Source: Lycocorax pyrrhopterus obiensis (taxonomy: Eukaryota > Chordata > Aves > Passeriformes > Paradisaeidae). From it: a stretch of 64,000 nucleotides of DNA. The notes under the pieces are model-generated. The model saw nothing but the letters and a program-made list of their open reading frames with translations. It made no database searches and was not told the DNA's origin. The stretch spans positions 82,644,237-82,708,236 of the forward strand of contig JACSVZ010000001.1 in assembly GCA_014706295.1 (NCBI GenBank), in the 5' to 3' direction. Positions 13,801 to 26,874 of this stretch are shown here, one piece after another; within the stretch, counting starts at the first letter, position 1; every line of letters starts with the position of its first letter. The position numbers and the translations under genes are program-made.

Positions 13801-14312
13801 AGGTGCCTGTTTATATTAATGTGATTTCAATCTGTTCTTATGTTTTTGTAGATCAGGATGTGGTACAATTCTTTGAAGAGAAATGTCTGCTTAGTTTCCA
13901 AGTGGAACAGAAAGCAAAATTTGGTGCCGAACTTTCATTTGTAAGTTTTTCACCCAAGCTTGACTTCAAGAAAAAGAATAGTACTTAGTGGGTTCGTGTC
14001 TATGACAAGTCACACTCTTGTCATATGAAACAGCCCATTTTGTAGCCTCAGCTTGCTGCCCCCCAGCACAACAGGGGAACTGCGTTTCACTGACTGGAAG
14101 GACTTAAATAGGTCGCTTTTGTACCTGCATGCCTCATAAACCTTCAAAGAGTAAGCAATAAGCTTTCTGACTCTTAGTTCCACTAAAATGAAGGAAAAAT
14201 TTTACCAATTATCTCTATAATAAGGCAGAGCTAGAAAACTGATCATTGAAAAAGCCCTGGGTTTTTATTTTCCTGAGCTCTTTGGGGTTTATTTATTCTT
14301 CTCTTTTTCATG

Positions 14313-14323
14313 AGTCATGTGCA
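14313..14323 (+). promoter_or_regulatory. M-box-like motif (possible MITF/TFE site)
   Basis: AGTCATGTGCA matches the melanocyte M-box AGTCATGTGCT at 10 of 11 positions, with the CATGTG E-box core intact. It lies about 8 kb past the TYR 3' end. No function is shown; a chance match is quite possible. Confidence 0.2.
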
Positions 14324-17300
14324 GAACTCTTTTCCCACAGTGTCCCTTTCTTAGTTACAGAGTGTTGCGAGGGTAGATGAAATCCATTGGCTAAAAAAGG
14401 GCTCAGACAGGGAAGAGCTCTTGAGATTTATCCCATGTTCTTACAGAATTCCCCTACAAACCAGTCACTCTGGGTAGGATTTTCAGTGTAACATGAAGAA
14501 ATCAAGTTCGCGGAGGTTTTTATGCCCGTCTGCATTAAGTTTCTTTCTAAAATCCAGTCTTCTTTTTGCCTACCAGTAAAATGGGAACAGTCACACCGGA
14601 AAAGAGTTTGGATTTGCCTGGCAAATAGTCCTTCATTTCAAATTTGTTTAGTTAAAATACAAAATCCTGATTGCAGTATGGAAAGGAGGCTTCTTTCCCA
14701 AAATACTCATCTGAGTTAGCCATTTTATCTTAATGGCAGTCCTGACAACTAAAGTATTTGGCTGCTGAGTTCTTTTGCTGTTCAGATGTTACTTTTACAT
14801 TCTGTTATATTAGCAGATCATCTTAATGTGATTTTATGTCTCTTATTGTATTTGACAAAGCACCAACGTTTATACATCATGTAATTATGGCACTGTACTC
14901 TAAAGGTATTTACTTTACAGGAAGCTTCATGACTTTGGAATAAACAACCATTCCAAGACTGAGCAAAATGTGGTTGAGTTGCTGTTTGTGACCTGATTTC
15001 AGTTAATGATCTACTGGCTTAATTGAGGAAGCATTGTGTCTGTGCATGTGTGCGTGTGTATTACTGCTGGTAGGGGAGGCTGGGATTTCACTGCTTAGCA
15101 GAACAAACTCTTTATGATGCCCTAAACTTGCTGAAACAACCACACAGGGTTCACAGATATGCTGCAGGAGAGCCAGACTCCTCTGGCATGACAGCAGGAA
15201 GTTGGGTAGGATACCCAAACTGTATCAGAGTACCAGAACTGTACTAGGCACCCTTGTTTAGCCACCCAGAGTCATTTTCTGCCTTAGAACATGAGGCACG
15301 TGCTTACTCTGTATGTATCTGTGGCTCAGAAGCATCTCGGAAGCAGAATACATTATCTCATCCTCATCATCTCACACGCTGGAATTTAGAAGAACACCAC
15401 TCTTCTACACTGTCTTTGTATAGAGCACAGTGGAAAGAGAAAGCAGCATCTGCTTGACCCTAACCCATCAAAATCAGTGATGAGCAAAGTTCCTTCCCAT
15501 ATCAGAAGCATGTAGAAATCCTTCCCACCTGTGACAAGTATTTGAGTGCCTGACATTGAAATGTGCTCTGGGCGTTTGCTTTAGTCTGCTTGCTCTGGTG
15601 AAGCGTTTCACAGTGTGCTCAGACCATGCTGCTTTTGATAGATATTAATCTGAGAGCTGCTATTTTATTATGATCTTCAAGACACTGCTGATTCTACAGC
15701 AGATCTGCAACAACTGGTTTAAAACTCATAATTGACTTCCCAGTAATATGTTTAGGGGTCTGTTGGGTGCACTGCAGACTAAAGCACCCACTTCCATGTT
15801 GAATGTTCTGGTGGCTGTCCACCTAATCATTGCTGCATTTGGCAGGGTTGTGGGTTTTTATAGCAAAACTGCACATCAAACATAGATTAATACAAGTATG
15901 CAGACTTCTCTGAGATTTTTCAGAATTGTTAAAAGTTCTGGGTAATTTATTTTTAAGAAGTGAGGGTACTTAGTTAAACTGCACCTATCGATCTCAGGAT
16001 TGTATTTTTTATTTTCTCATTCCAGAGTGGTGTTGATACAGTGGTGGGAAAAGGTACCATCCCTCCAGAATGAGGAGTTTAACTACAGCAAGATTAAAAA
16101 AAGCCAACAAAACCCTGTATATATCTTTTCATTTATTTTTAGTTGTTAAATTAAAAACTCATAGGGAAAGCTAACAGCTCCATTTTAGAGAAGTTCCTGA
16201 TCTGTGTAACTGCAAAAGGTGTTTATTTGTGCTAAATGCAGGGTCAGTGGCAGGCAGGGCAGAGTTATCAGAGGAAAAAATTTATATTTTCAAAAATTAT
16301 GATGATGTTTTCAATTAAGAGGAATGTCCTTTCCCACTCACCTTCCCCTGGCCAAGTAATGAGGTTTGGCAAAATGTGTTTTGGCTCTTGAGCTTTGATT
16401 TTCTGTCTGATATTTGGAGAGTTTTTATGGGAAACTATATATTTCACAAATGCATTTGATCAAGAGAGAAATCTCATTGTTCATGCAAGAAGACTATAGA
16501 AAGGGGAACAGAAAAAAAATTTTTTGACAAAACCTGGCTGAAAATGCTGATGCAAATAATAAACTCTCCTTACAGTCTCCTGTTTTCCTGATGGAAGAGA
16601 AAAACTGCTCCTCACTTCAGCACTATATGGGCCTCATGGATCATGACAAGTTCTTGATAACGAGGTGAGCAGAAGGATGGGCAATAATAGGCAAAGACTG
16701 CTCACAGTAATCTGAGAGGTTTTCTTGGGAGAAAACAAGCAGCTGTGGGCTCAGCAGCAGCTGTCTGCCTGACCTGAGCACCAGCCTCACAGGAGTCTCA
16801 GTTGTTTACTGGACGAAATCTCCTAAAGTAAATGAACAACCTTCTCACATCTTCACGGGGGAGATGTGAAAACCTTAGAAGACCTCCAGGGAGATCTGAT
16901 ACACCTGACTTGGATTTTTGTGTTTTCAGGATGCAAAATCGTTTCAAAAGCTCTTTTTCCCCTCCATTGGTGTTACAGGGAACATACTTGTTTATTTGGA
17001 GAACACAGCATGATATGGGCTGTGTGGGTGCTGGTTAGATATGAACTGGCTCCCCTGTCCTAAATTATCTCAGCTGAAGAACAATTTGAAAACTATTTGA
17101 ACGTTTGAAAAATTGAAACCATCTGAGGAGTGCACACAGGTGATTCCTTACCTGTTCCTGATTCTGAATACTGGAGTAAAAGGGATAAGTACCCCCTTGC
17201 TGTTCCCACCAGCCTCTGAAAGTTGGGGAGCAGCTGTGTAATCAAGTCACAGCCTTGTTCACAGCAGGGAACCTGATGCTTTGCCTTAAATGTGCCCTAA

Positions 17301-20300
17301 AGCACATTGCAAGCATGTGGATGTTACAGGAGGGCTGAAGAGTGGCACAGGGGAATAATTTGTAATCAATGCAGCAACTTGGATTGTTTCTCCTGAAAAC
17401 CCATCTTCATTTTTTGTAAGCAAGATGACTTCAAATAATCTGCGTTTCTCATCCGTTTTCCTTTTCCAACTCCTCCCAAATTTAATTCCTATGAATTAAA
17501 TGGCTCCATGAGTTATCATTTCTCTTTCTGGTTTCTTGTTAGGATATGCATAAGCATTACACTGATCTTAATAACAGTGTGCTTTTTAGTCTGAAATTGT
17601 GCATTGTGGATTGATGACTGGTGGTCTGAGTAACCAGCAGCTTGTCTTGCTCTCCAAAACTGTTCTTCTGGTTTTCATGAAAATTAATTTTGTTAGGCCA
17701 AAGTTTTTGATCTCTCTACAGATTAATTTTGCAAACGAGCCTTCCTGTAACTTTTTACAGTAGTATGTCTTCTTGTAGGAGAATGTCACCTTAATTAGGA
17801 TGGCTGCAGAGATTTCCCAGTCTGTCGTCTGTGCCCAGACTGCTAAACACAATTTCTGAAGTGACAGCCTCCCTGCAGACATCCCTGTTTGGTGCTCTAG
17901 AGTGCCATGGCTCTTAGGATGAGACAAAAGGCCACTGTTTTTAAGACCTGGTGTCTAGACTTTTGGAATTAAGCATATTTGTTTTACTAAAAAGGAAAAG
18001 TCTTTGTGACTAGAAGTGAGCTGATTTTCTGAAGTAGCTGTGAGGAAGACAGGAAAGCCTGGTTTTCATTTCTTCTCTCAAATGAGAGTTGTTAAGAGCC
18101 TGATTCTCCCTGAATATTAATAGGAGGTTGATGCTTTGAAAGTCAGCCCTCTGGATTAAATAATTGAGACCACAGACTGTAGAATTAAAAGACTAAAATT
18201 AATTTTAAAGTAGCATCTCAAGTCCATGATGGTGTAAAAGAGGACATGAAGCCTAAATTCTCTAGTGATCTGTATCTTCAGTGGTGACTGGCATTAACTG
18301 ACAAGATGAAATTTAAAACAAATTGCTGCTTTTCTGACTTGAGAAATCTTATGTTCCCTTGCTCTTGTTATAAATGACTGTAACATCATCCACATGAAAG
18401 GGGAGCTGGAAAAAGAGTCCTTGTAGTGCCTGTCTACAAACCTATGCACACATGTTGTACTACTTTTACTATGATAGTAAGTATACAGTTATTTCAGTAT
18501 TTGTATTTTTGCCATGATTATATATATTTTGCTATCAGCTAATGACTGTAGTATCTCTGTTACTCTGGGACGTGTGTGGTGCTTCAATTTAAAACAAAAA
18601 TCACATTTTCTCATAATTGCACCATTAAATATTTCTGTATACAAATACTGTCATTTTGATAATTTGGTATTTCTCAAGCTGTTAACTGTGTGTATATTTC
18701 ATACAGGTCATCTGACAATGTAATCAGTCCATAGTAAGTTTAACAGAGCACCACCCTGCCAATCCCCCATAAATTAATGAGAAAATGGTCCAGGCCTTCA
18801 AGTTCTTGGTACATCTTCCTGATACATTCAGCTCTGTGACAAAATAGCCACCACTTTTTTATAATGTTACTGCCTTTGCACGAAGGGGTCGTATGAAAAG
18901 AGCTTAAGCTTTTAGCACTTCTTGCAGAAATACATTTTCTTCTGTGGTATGTGTAGACTATTTATTTGGAATAGGTTGCACAAAGGAATGAAGGTGAGTA
19001 AAGACAATGTTGTAGAAATTGTGCTATCATTAGTCACTGGTGGGGAAAAACAGAACCTGATTACAGGGAAGGCTGTATTGGTAGGCAAGGCAAGCCTTGT
19101 TCATGGCTCTGCCCAAAGAGTTAAGAGGCTCTGCAGACTATTTATATTTATGGCATTGTTGCCATAAAAAATGCTTGGAAGGATGTACACCAGTTTAAAA
19201 ACCTAGCACATTGAAATGGTTGTACATAAGTTTTTCAAGAAACCAGAAGCAAATTCAAACCAGAAGTATTTTAATGTTGTTTTGATTACAGGAAAATGTG
19301 TGAAAATTTGTCAACTATGTGTAATTGACCTGAAAATGCCTTATTTGCTTATTATTGTGTGAGAATGTTTCTTTTACTAGAAAACAGTGAAGCAGGGAGG
19401 TGCTTTTATAGACCCAAGTTCCTTTAAAATCTGTATGACACACTCCTGTACATACACTACCATGCCTGTCATCACCACCACTATACCAGCCTCAAAACTG
19501 TGGGACAATCCCACCACTGAGCCCCCAGGGATCCCTTTTCTGGTCAGATAAGACGGCGCAGTCTGGGATGATAGAAGGAATAAAGTTTCATGAAGGTATG
19601 TGATCTGAAGTGCTAAGCCACAATGAGGGCCCAGAGTTAATGTTTGCTGCCAAAGTCTTGTTTCAAAGATGATTTTTTTTTCTGTATGTGGGGAAAGTAC
19701 TTCTTTTTCTAGATATTTTATTAATCGATCAGATTTCTAGAACTTTTTGGCATCATGTGAATTCTGCATAACTGATGCCCTCAAGAGAAAGAGGTAATGG
19801 ACAGACTTCTGGGAAAAATGTCCGTTTATAAAATGAGACATCAGAAAGCCTAATGGGTGGAAGATGGATATGCAGAAATAAGTTGATTTTCTGTAGTTGT
19901 AAGAGCTATTTCGTATCTAATTCAGAGCTTATTACAAAAATTACACTTAGAGGCCATTTTTAATGACAAGGTCTCATTGCTGCCAATTTTCAGCTCACTG
20001 TGGATACTTATTCAAAATTACTTCTATCCATACACATGTGTGTACACAGATGGTGAATTACAGATTTTACTTAGTGGAGATGCCAGGTGCTAAAAATACA
20101 AATTTGGGTAAAATGTGGGAAGGAGAACAGAATGAAAAAGACTGACAGCTGTTCATTGTCTTGTCTTGACTAAATGTGACTCTTAACAGTCTGAGGAAGG
20201 AAGAGACCAGGCTAGAAAATGAAAAACTTGACAGGGGTAACAGTTTCTTGCAAAGGCCAGAGACACACAAAGCTGAGTACCTTATAATGAAGCTATCAGG

Positions 20301-22689
20301 TATCCTCTAGATTTCTTAGTTGTTTTCATTATGTGAAACAACATGGTGCTGATGCTGCAAATACTTCCCTGGATGGTTAAACTGGTGGATTCCTCATCTA
20401 ACAAGTAGTTTTGTACAAGCCTAACCTCAATGCCCACTGGGTGAAGGTTTATGTGGTTGCGTGGTGTACATACACACAACCTAGATTTTCAAGCACCAAG
20501 TACTGTAATGCCCCTTTTTGGCATTGACCCTGTCAGGATAAACTCCCCAAGCCTGAGCCAGCTGCCTAATGGCAATGAGAAGTTTCTTGTTTCAAGATAC
20601 CTTGTCTAGACAGAGGAAAAGGTAAAGGCAGGGTTTTGTTTAAACTCTGACCATTCTGATTCAGTGAGATCACATGGCAAGCACAGCCTCGTAGCGTTAT
20701 CTCATTCCCAATTTACAGATACTGCAGCTCCAGCTTCCATCTTGGGGAAGCACTTATGAAGAAAAGAGGTCCTTCAGCATTTATCTACATATGTCTGAGC
20801 ACAGGAGTAAACACAACCCTAAACATGACCCTGAGACAAAAAAGAATATGCCATTGCATTTGTAGCTTGCAGAGGAGAAAGCACAAAGTCTCCTGGCAGT
20901 GCTGGTGGCCAAGAAAACATTGAGTGCCATGGTGCTAAATGGAGCCTCTGCCTCTTTCTGACCCATCCAAAGCCTAGGTGGCTGGTCCAAGCTAACATGC
21001 AGGGTCCCCAAAAGGCCAAAGGGAAGACATGTCCGCAGGACAATTCCTCCTGTCCCAAAACAGTTGCTTTAAGGTTGGTGCTGTCAGTCTGCACCTGGCA
21101 GTGGTGCTTGCTTCCCACGCTGAAGGAACCTAAACAGCTTTGCTCAGAAAAGAGAAGCAGCTGGGGTTCCATGTGCTCCAAGTTCAGATACACCTCTCAA
21201 AAGGTTTGACTCCCAGCTGGCATCAGGCCACTGGTCTGAGCAGAAACACCACAACGATGGAGAGAAGCAGCAGGTGTTGCTTGTGTAAATTCTGTCCTAG
21301 TTACTAAGATTAATGTATGCTCTGCCATCTACTCCTGGCCACAGACCATGCTGACTGTTGGAAACAGGCCTGTGTTCTTTGTTCTCTCTCAAAGCAGATG
21401 CGGTCTCCGGGTCATATGGTGAGTGGGAAAATAGCTTGGGGATATGCCTACAAATATGAAAAGGATAAAAATTCTGTTTCATCAGTTAGAGCTGGTTTGA
21501 GTTCTCTGTGATGACACTTCCAGGGGAAGAAAATGGGCTGTTAGATCCTCCACAGAAGAAAAAGAAAAGGAAAAAGCCTGCCTGGGAATTGGTAAATGAT
21601 CTGAGCAGAGCATGAATAGACTTTCACTAATAGGTCATGAGTTTGGTCACAAGTATAAATTACGCATTCCATGATTTTGAGGAAGAAGATATGATCAAGA
21701 GCTGCCAAAAAGTAGGATTTAAAAGACCTGATGAGCCAAAGCCTCACTTTGATCCTTTCACACATGGTAATTTGCCATGGCTGAAGGAGGGAAGCCCAGG
21801 GAACACTGGTTATCTGTGGAGAAGACATGAACAGCTGAAGAGTTGAATCAGAAATGACTTGTTGGCCATGTCCTTTGCAAGTGGTAATTTTTTGGTTAAA
21901 ATTACCTTGATCAGTGTGAAAATGAAATGCTGTCACCATGGAATACTGAGAAGACTGAAATAAACTTGCTTAATACAGTTAGGATTTTTCTATCAGAACA
22001 ACTTTTCGAAGGATGACATCGCTTTACTGACACTAAAATACTTTACAAAATGGCATTTTTTTCAACAAACATCTAATGAAACACAGGAGTGGCCTTTCTG
22101 TCAGGGCAAGAACCCAATCAGGTGTCACAGCTCAGCCAGTCTGTCCCAGAGCGACACAGCCATTCAGACTGTCTCAAAGCTGGGCATTTGGGACTTTTAA
22201 GCTACACAATTCCAACATATTCCTGTCATGTTCTAACTCCAGGACTGGGGACCCCAGAAGCATACCAGCTCCAGACTCCAGCAGAAGACTCTTCCTGGGA
22301 AGCCCCTGGGAGCTTATGGGATTTTCACTCTCCCTCCATAGATTGAGTGGGTCTTTATATCTTAGACATAAAAGACCCCATTCTTGATCCCCCTGTGCTG
22401 CTGGCATGGAGAAAGTAGAGAAATCTGGATTTGAGCCTGGGAAGAAGGACGGGGTTGGGGAAGGTGTGGGTTTTTTTTTTTTTAATTATTTCTCAATATC
22501 CTATTCTGACTTTTGATTGTCAGGAAATTAAAATTAAGCTAATTTCTCCAAATCAAGCCTGTTTTGCTCATAACAGTATTTGGTGAACGTTCTCTTCCTG
22601 TCCTTGTCTTGGGCTATGGAATTGGACCCTATAGTTGTGAAAGAGCAAGTAAAAGAGAATTATACATTAAATCCACCAACACACAAGCC

Positions 22690-22952
22690 AGTCCGATTTC
22701 ATAGGAGCATTATTTAATCAAGCATAAGAAATACGCAATGTTCTTTGGGTGGCATGGTAGCTTATGTTGGATCTGGGAGATTTTTGTAGGAGTGGTTCTG
22801 ATAAGATGCTACACCACTGGAGGTTACAAAAGACTTGAGGAGACTGCCCATCCTGCTTCTGCAGCACATCTCAACAAGGTATTTGTAAACATCAATCAAA
22901 CAATGCATGCTTGATTAGCACCTTAGTAACATGACTGAGTTACTGGAGGCCT
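22690..22952 (-). other. TYR: Probable TYR 3' UTR
   Basis: Minus-strand sequence from the TYR stop to just past the first poly(A) hexamer (22712-22717). The length of about 260 bases is inferred. A run of 13 A on the minus strand near 22470-22482, beside another ATTAAA, offers a later alternative end. Confidence 0.5.
22712..22717 (-). terminator. Candidate TYR poly(A) signal ATTAAA
   Basis: ATTAAA on the minus strand, about 235 bases past the TYR stop. It is followed 25-40 bases on by a GT-rich element (CTTGTGTGTTGGTGG, 22673-22687), the normal arrangement for cleavage near 22690-22700. Confidence 0.55.
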
Positions 22953-23176
22953 CTAGAAATTGGACTGATAAGTTATATTGTTGTAATCTTCACTTTCTAT
23001 GAGCAAGGGTTGTATCTCTGAAGAAGTTCCTCCTTTTTTCTTCCAGCAGGCCCTGATTTGCCTTGTGAGCACAGCAGTAACAACGCTTCCAAACACAGCT
23101 GCTCCAACCAACCAAGCCCAGATCTGACGGGCTTGCTGAAGATAGGGTGTCAAAAAGTCTTGGAAAGACTCAAGGG
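22953..23176 (-). CDS. TYR: Tyrosinase exon 5 (transmembrane segment and cytoplasmic tail)
   Basis: Final coding exon of tyrosinase, the copper enzyme that hydroxylates tyrosine and oxidises DOPA in melanosomes. The acceptor CTAG ends at 23177 and the exon opens with the last two bases of a split Ala codon. It encodes 73 further residues before TAG (22953-22955). Seen in order: the end of the luminal region (LESFQDFLTPYLQQARQ), a transmembrane helix (IWAWLVGAAVFGSVVTAVLT), a basic stop-transfer stretch (WKKK), then a cytoplasmic tail with the acidic dileucine signal EIQPLL and a Tyr-rich end, EDYNNITYQSNF. The equivalent human tail is EEKQPLL followed by EDYHSLYQSHL, so the melanosome-sorting signals are kept. 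No frameshift or early stop. This tail distinguishes TYR from TYRP1 and DCT. Confidence 0.95.
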
Positions 23177-24384
23177 CTAGAAAAAACAAACAGAAAAAGA
23201 AAGATCATTTTACTTGATGCAATGTACTGTCAGTTTATGGATGTTCTATAATAGATAATACCGGAAGGCTGAGCATAAAGAGGCAAGAATGGTAGAAATT
23301 GTCTGTCACAAATAGTTTTAAATAAATCTCTTCAGCCCTGATAGTCTGTTTCTCAATCTTCATATCCAAGGCTGGCACACAGTTCACTGTCCCCAGTGCT
23401 CCTTACGGTTTTGTCAAAACTTCAGACTGTAACCCAAGAAGTTTGATACTGTCTGACCAAAGGTCCTGCTAGCTCAGTGTCCTTTGGCAACAATAACTGA
23501 GGCAGAACACTAGGGAGAGCTTAAGAAAAGGTCGAGCCTATTACAATGCTTTCACAAAATACTTAGCCAGCCTCCAAAAATTTCCAGGTCTGGGATTTCC
23601 TGAAACACATGTGGTGGTGGTGTGTGTAATAGTCATTGGAGGATTTTGTTTTTTCCTTCCATCATCTTTTCAAGCTGCTCTTTGGACTTTTATCACAGCT
23701 TTTAGCAGCAAAAAGATCCCTGCCTGAACTACATTATCTATTGGGGAAAAAAGCTTCCTTTTTTGGAAGCTTTTGGAAGAATTGTGAGCCTGCATTCTGT
23801 TTTCTTTGATAGTTCCTGTATGAAGAGAGGCAGTAGATTACTATTCTGTGGTCACTTTGCACAAGAAATCCTCTTTCTTTGGTGAATCCAGGGCAGCTTC
23901 TCATTGTTAGATGATCAGCTGCCTTCTTGCTTTGTGATATGAATGTGTGTGTCTGTTTTTCTCTCATTGGCTTAATGAGTTATGAAAACCCTGCCATACA
24001 GGGGCCTCACTTCACAACAGAGGCTGGAAATAAACCTGTTCAAAATGCACCCAACAACGTGCTGGCTTGAATTTGAAAAATAGGAATACTTGTCCGCTTC
24101 CAAGGAAGATTTGGAATCCACATCTCCCAATTATTAGCTCTAAAGACCATTATTAGCAGTAATTACTAGCTAGTAGGGAAAAGAAAGAGCACCTCTATGG
24201 GCACCTTCTTTGGGAACTCCTATGGTAGTTTATTTTTAAATGTTCTTTATGCATTTGGACTGATTTAGAGGTACTCAACCATATTTAGTATGGTGTGCCC
24301 CCACAAAGGCTGTAAATATCTTCCTGTTGTTTTTTCACTGGTGCCCAGAAAAACAATCTCTATGTCTTCTTGGATCATGGTACT

Positions 24385-24870
24385 TTGGAGAGTATGCTGT
24401 TACATACACTGTGGTGTGAAAGGATGCTGCATCCCTGGGCCTGGGTAAGGGATGTAGCCAGGAAGCTGCCTGATCTGGCGTGGCCACCTGACTATCCACT
24501 TTTAGTATTCTGGGTGGGTAGGGATGAGATTGAAGGAAGAAGTCCCAGGGTAATCTAAAGGGACTTCAGGGCACTGGAGCATTTGGTTACAGGAGTAGGT
24601 GTGCAGGCAGTATTCTCCTTGATTCCTTCAGTACTAGGGGAAAATACTGAAAGGAATACAAAAACTCAACAGATCAACACATGGCCAAGAGGCTGATGCC
24701 ATAGGTGGAATTTTGGGTTTTTTGTCCACAGAGTCACTTACATGGAACCAGGCCTGCTTATGTTGGATGGGGTACACCTGACTCAGAGGAGGAAAAGGAT
24801 CATGGCCCAGGAATTAGCAGGGCTGATAGCTAGGTCTTTAAACTAGGCTTAAGGGGGAGGGGGATAATTG
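24385..24870 (+). mobile_element. CR1 LINE ORF1 fragment, esterase-like C-terminus
   Basis: Plus-strand translation gives pieces of the CR1 ORF1 protein: PDLAWPPDYPLLVF, VGRDEI and SPR (about 24445-24540). After a frame change come INTW, then YMEPGLLMLDGVHLTQRRKR and IMAQELAGLIARSLN, with a TAG stop at 24844-24846. The DGVH tetrapeptide (24766-24777) is the Asp-x-x-His pair of the SGNH/GDSL esterase-like domain in the C-terminal half of CR1 ORF1. The left edge is approximate and the frames are broken, so this is a dead fragment. It lies antisense to TYR in intron 4. CR1 copies are usually 3' ends, so an internal ORF1 piece is less common. Confidence 0.75.
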
Positions 24871-25091
24871 TTTTATGCCATTTTTGGTGTGTTTGTGTCT
24901 CACTGGTTGTTCCCCTCTGGATGTTCAAAGGAAATGCCAGTGAGACTTCCACAATCAAAACTAGGAAGACGAGCTAGGAGAAATTCATTTGAAAAATAGG
25001 AGTCCTTCAGTTTTAAGGTATCGTTACTTGTTTTTGTAGTGGTGAAAAGTTCGCAGCTCCCACAGATTTCATCAGTCTCCTCATTATTACA

Positions 25092-25303
25092 GCTTGGAAA
25101 GTCTTTTTCAATGGAAAGGATTGTCAAGCACTGGAACAGGCTGCCAAGGGAAGTTGTAGTCTTCATCCCTAGAAGTGTTCAAAAATCATGTAGATGTGAT
25201 GCTAGGGAAATGGTTTAGTGGTGGGCTTGGCAGTGCTGGTTTTGTGGTTGGACTTCATGATCTTAGAGGTCTTTTACAATGTAAATGATTCTGTGATTCT
25301 ATA
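25092..25303 (+). mobile_element. CR1 LINE 3' end
   Basis: Recognisable CR1 3' sequence: AGGATTGTCAAGCACTGGAA, CATCCCTAGAAGTGTTCAAA, GGTTTAGTGGTGGGCTTGG, TTGGACTTCATGATCTTAGA and octamers ATGATTCTGTGATTCTAT at the end. It has the same orientation as the ORF1 fragment 220 bases to its left, so the two could be ends of one copy that lost ORF2, or two separate insertions. The intervening 24871-25091 is not recognisably CR1. Confidence 0.85.
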
Positions 25304-25970
25304 AAACTCGTCCCACTGGGAGAGGGAGATTTTCTGGGAAAAAGTCAAGACTGAATCTGTAAATTTATCTGTTTTCATTTCTGAAAGAAGGAAAAAAATA
25401 CAGAAAAGACTTAGTCCGGGTGCTGAAATATAAGCTCTTGGAACAGCTCTTGACAGAGCAACTTGTTTTGACAGCTACTGTTAGGTGGTGCCATTAGTCT
25501 TCCAAATCTCATGTTTGTTTTCAGGCAGCCATGTGGGTTGTGGTCATTTTACAGCTCACGGTTCTCATGTCAGGGAAAGCTGGGTGTCTGCTCCAGATTC
25601 TGCTCAGAGCAGCTCCCCAATAACTACACTCGGACACGTGCCTTGGATTCCTGAGGGATGGATTTCCATACACACTGTTTGCGACCACTTCTGCTTCAGC
25701 ACTGTCATACATATAAAAATAAATGAAGCTGCAATTAAAATTACATACTCTTACACACTGATTTGCTTTGCAGTGGAAAGCAGAGCTCCAAGCATCAATT
25801 TTTCCTCAGGGACACAACAACAATTTAATTTAGCATTAAAATGCCATTTTGTCATTGGATTCTTTCCAAGTTTTATTTCTTGTAACCAGCCTCATCATGT
25901 TCTGTGTAGTCCTGCTTTATCTCTTCTAAGCTGCTGGTACTGTAACTCAGAACTGCTGCTCTTCACAGTC

Positions 25971-26068
25971 TCACAGAATCATCAAGATTGGAAGAGACCT
26001 CCAAGGCCATCTAGGTCAACTGTCTACCCAGCACCACCAAAATCACCCCTAAACCACTTTCTTTAAAA
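25971..26068 (-). mobile_element. CR1 LINE 3' end fragment, reversed
   Basis: Reads as the complement of a CR1 tail: TCACAGAATCATCAAGATTG, then GAAGAGACCTCCAAGGCCAT, and CCAGCACCACCAAAATCACC further in. It is about 100 bases long and in the same direction as TYR transcription. It supplies the C-terminal end of a 193-residue plus-strand open frame (25485-26066), which is therefore not a gene. Confidence 0.8.
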
Positions 26069-26874
26069 GCAAACAAGCCAAGTCTTGAAAGTAGGATGGG
26101 GCCAGATTTTGTGTGCTCATTCCTCATTCTGTCTTGTTCTCTTCCTCTGCCTTGCCTCTTTTTCCTCGTCTGGAAGATCTGCAGAAATGCTGCCTTTGCT
26201 TGGCCACCCAGATCTTTGCTACTGACTCTTTTTTTCTTTTGTAAATTTTTCCTGTTTGTCCAGTACTTCCTGTTTGCCAATCACAGACTTTCTCTTCTCC
26301 CTTGAGTACAGAGGAATCTAGCATTCCTATCTGAAGAAAAGTCTATTTAAACGCTAAAGTGGTGAGAAAATCTATATCCATATTTTAAGAGTCCAACCAC
26401 TTTCCATTTGTAACCAGTTCTTTCCTTCAGATAAGAAATAGCTTAAGATCGCTTCTTCTCAGCAAGATTAACAAGAGGTTGAGCGACATTTGAGGATTAT
26501 CTGGGCTTTCTGAACAAGGTTGAATTTCATTCGTTGTGTTGATCTTTCAGAATAATTAAGAAACTACTTTCCTTACCTCTGCGTTAAAAACATGGGCAGA
26601 ATTTAATAGGATTTTCTTTTTCTGACGACTATGTGCTCCCCTGGAAAAAGGCAAGAGTCCAAGAGGCAACAGAAATTAATTGTTGAATGGTAAGTATTTT
26701 ACCATTTCCTTCCTCTTGAAGTACCACTTCAGGATTCAGAATTCCTGAAAGTCGTGGTATTTGGCACTTTGTCTGAGTCGTACAATTCTAGCAATAATAT
26801 GAGTTTAGGAAACTAATGTCTTTCATTAAAAAATGTATACTCATTTCTGGTCTTGATCTGGCTGTTTCAAGAGC

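Larger units (their letters stand above)
4971..22689. other. Intergenic region between convergent NOX4 and TYR
   Basis: About 18 kb between the probable 3' ends of two convergent genes. Apart from one CR1 tail (7932-8195) and one tRNA-headed SINE (10684-10823) I recognise no gene, RNA or repeat. Open frames here, including a 117-residue one at 5636-5989, show no recognisable motif and look like chance or antisense readings. An M-box-like site lies at 14313-14323. Confidence 0.7.

Noticed and set aside
22469..22485. Poly(A) run on the minus strand, considered as the tail of a processed pseudogene
   Set aside because: No gene-like sequence or target duplication flanks it; birds have few processed pseudogenes, and a plain homopolymer run is simpler.
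25485..26066. Longest plus-strand open frame in the window (193 residues), inside TYR intron 4
   Set aside because: Its C-terminal part is antisense CR1 tail, and the rest shows no domain, repeat or membrane pattern of a real protein; it is in an intron on the opposite strand to TYR.
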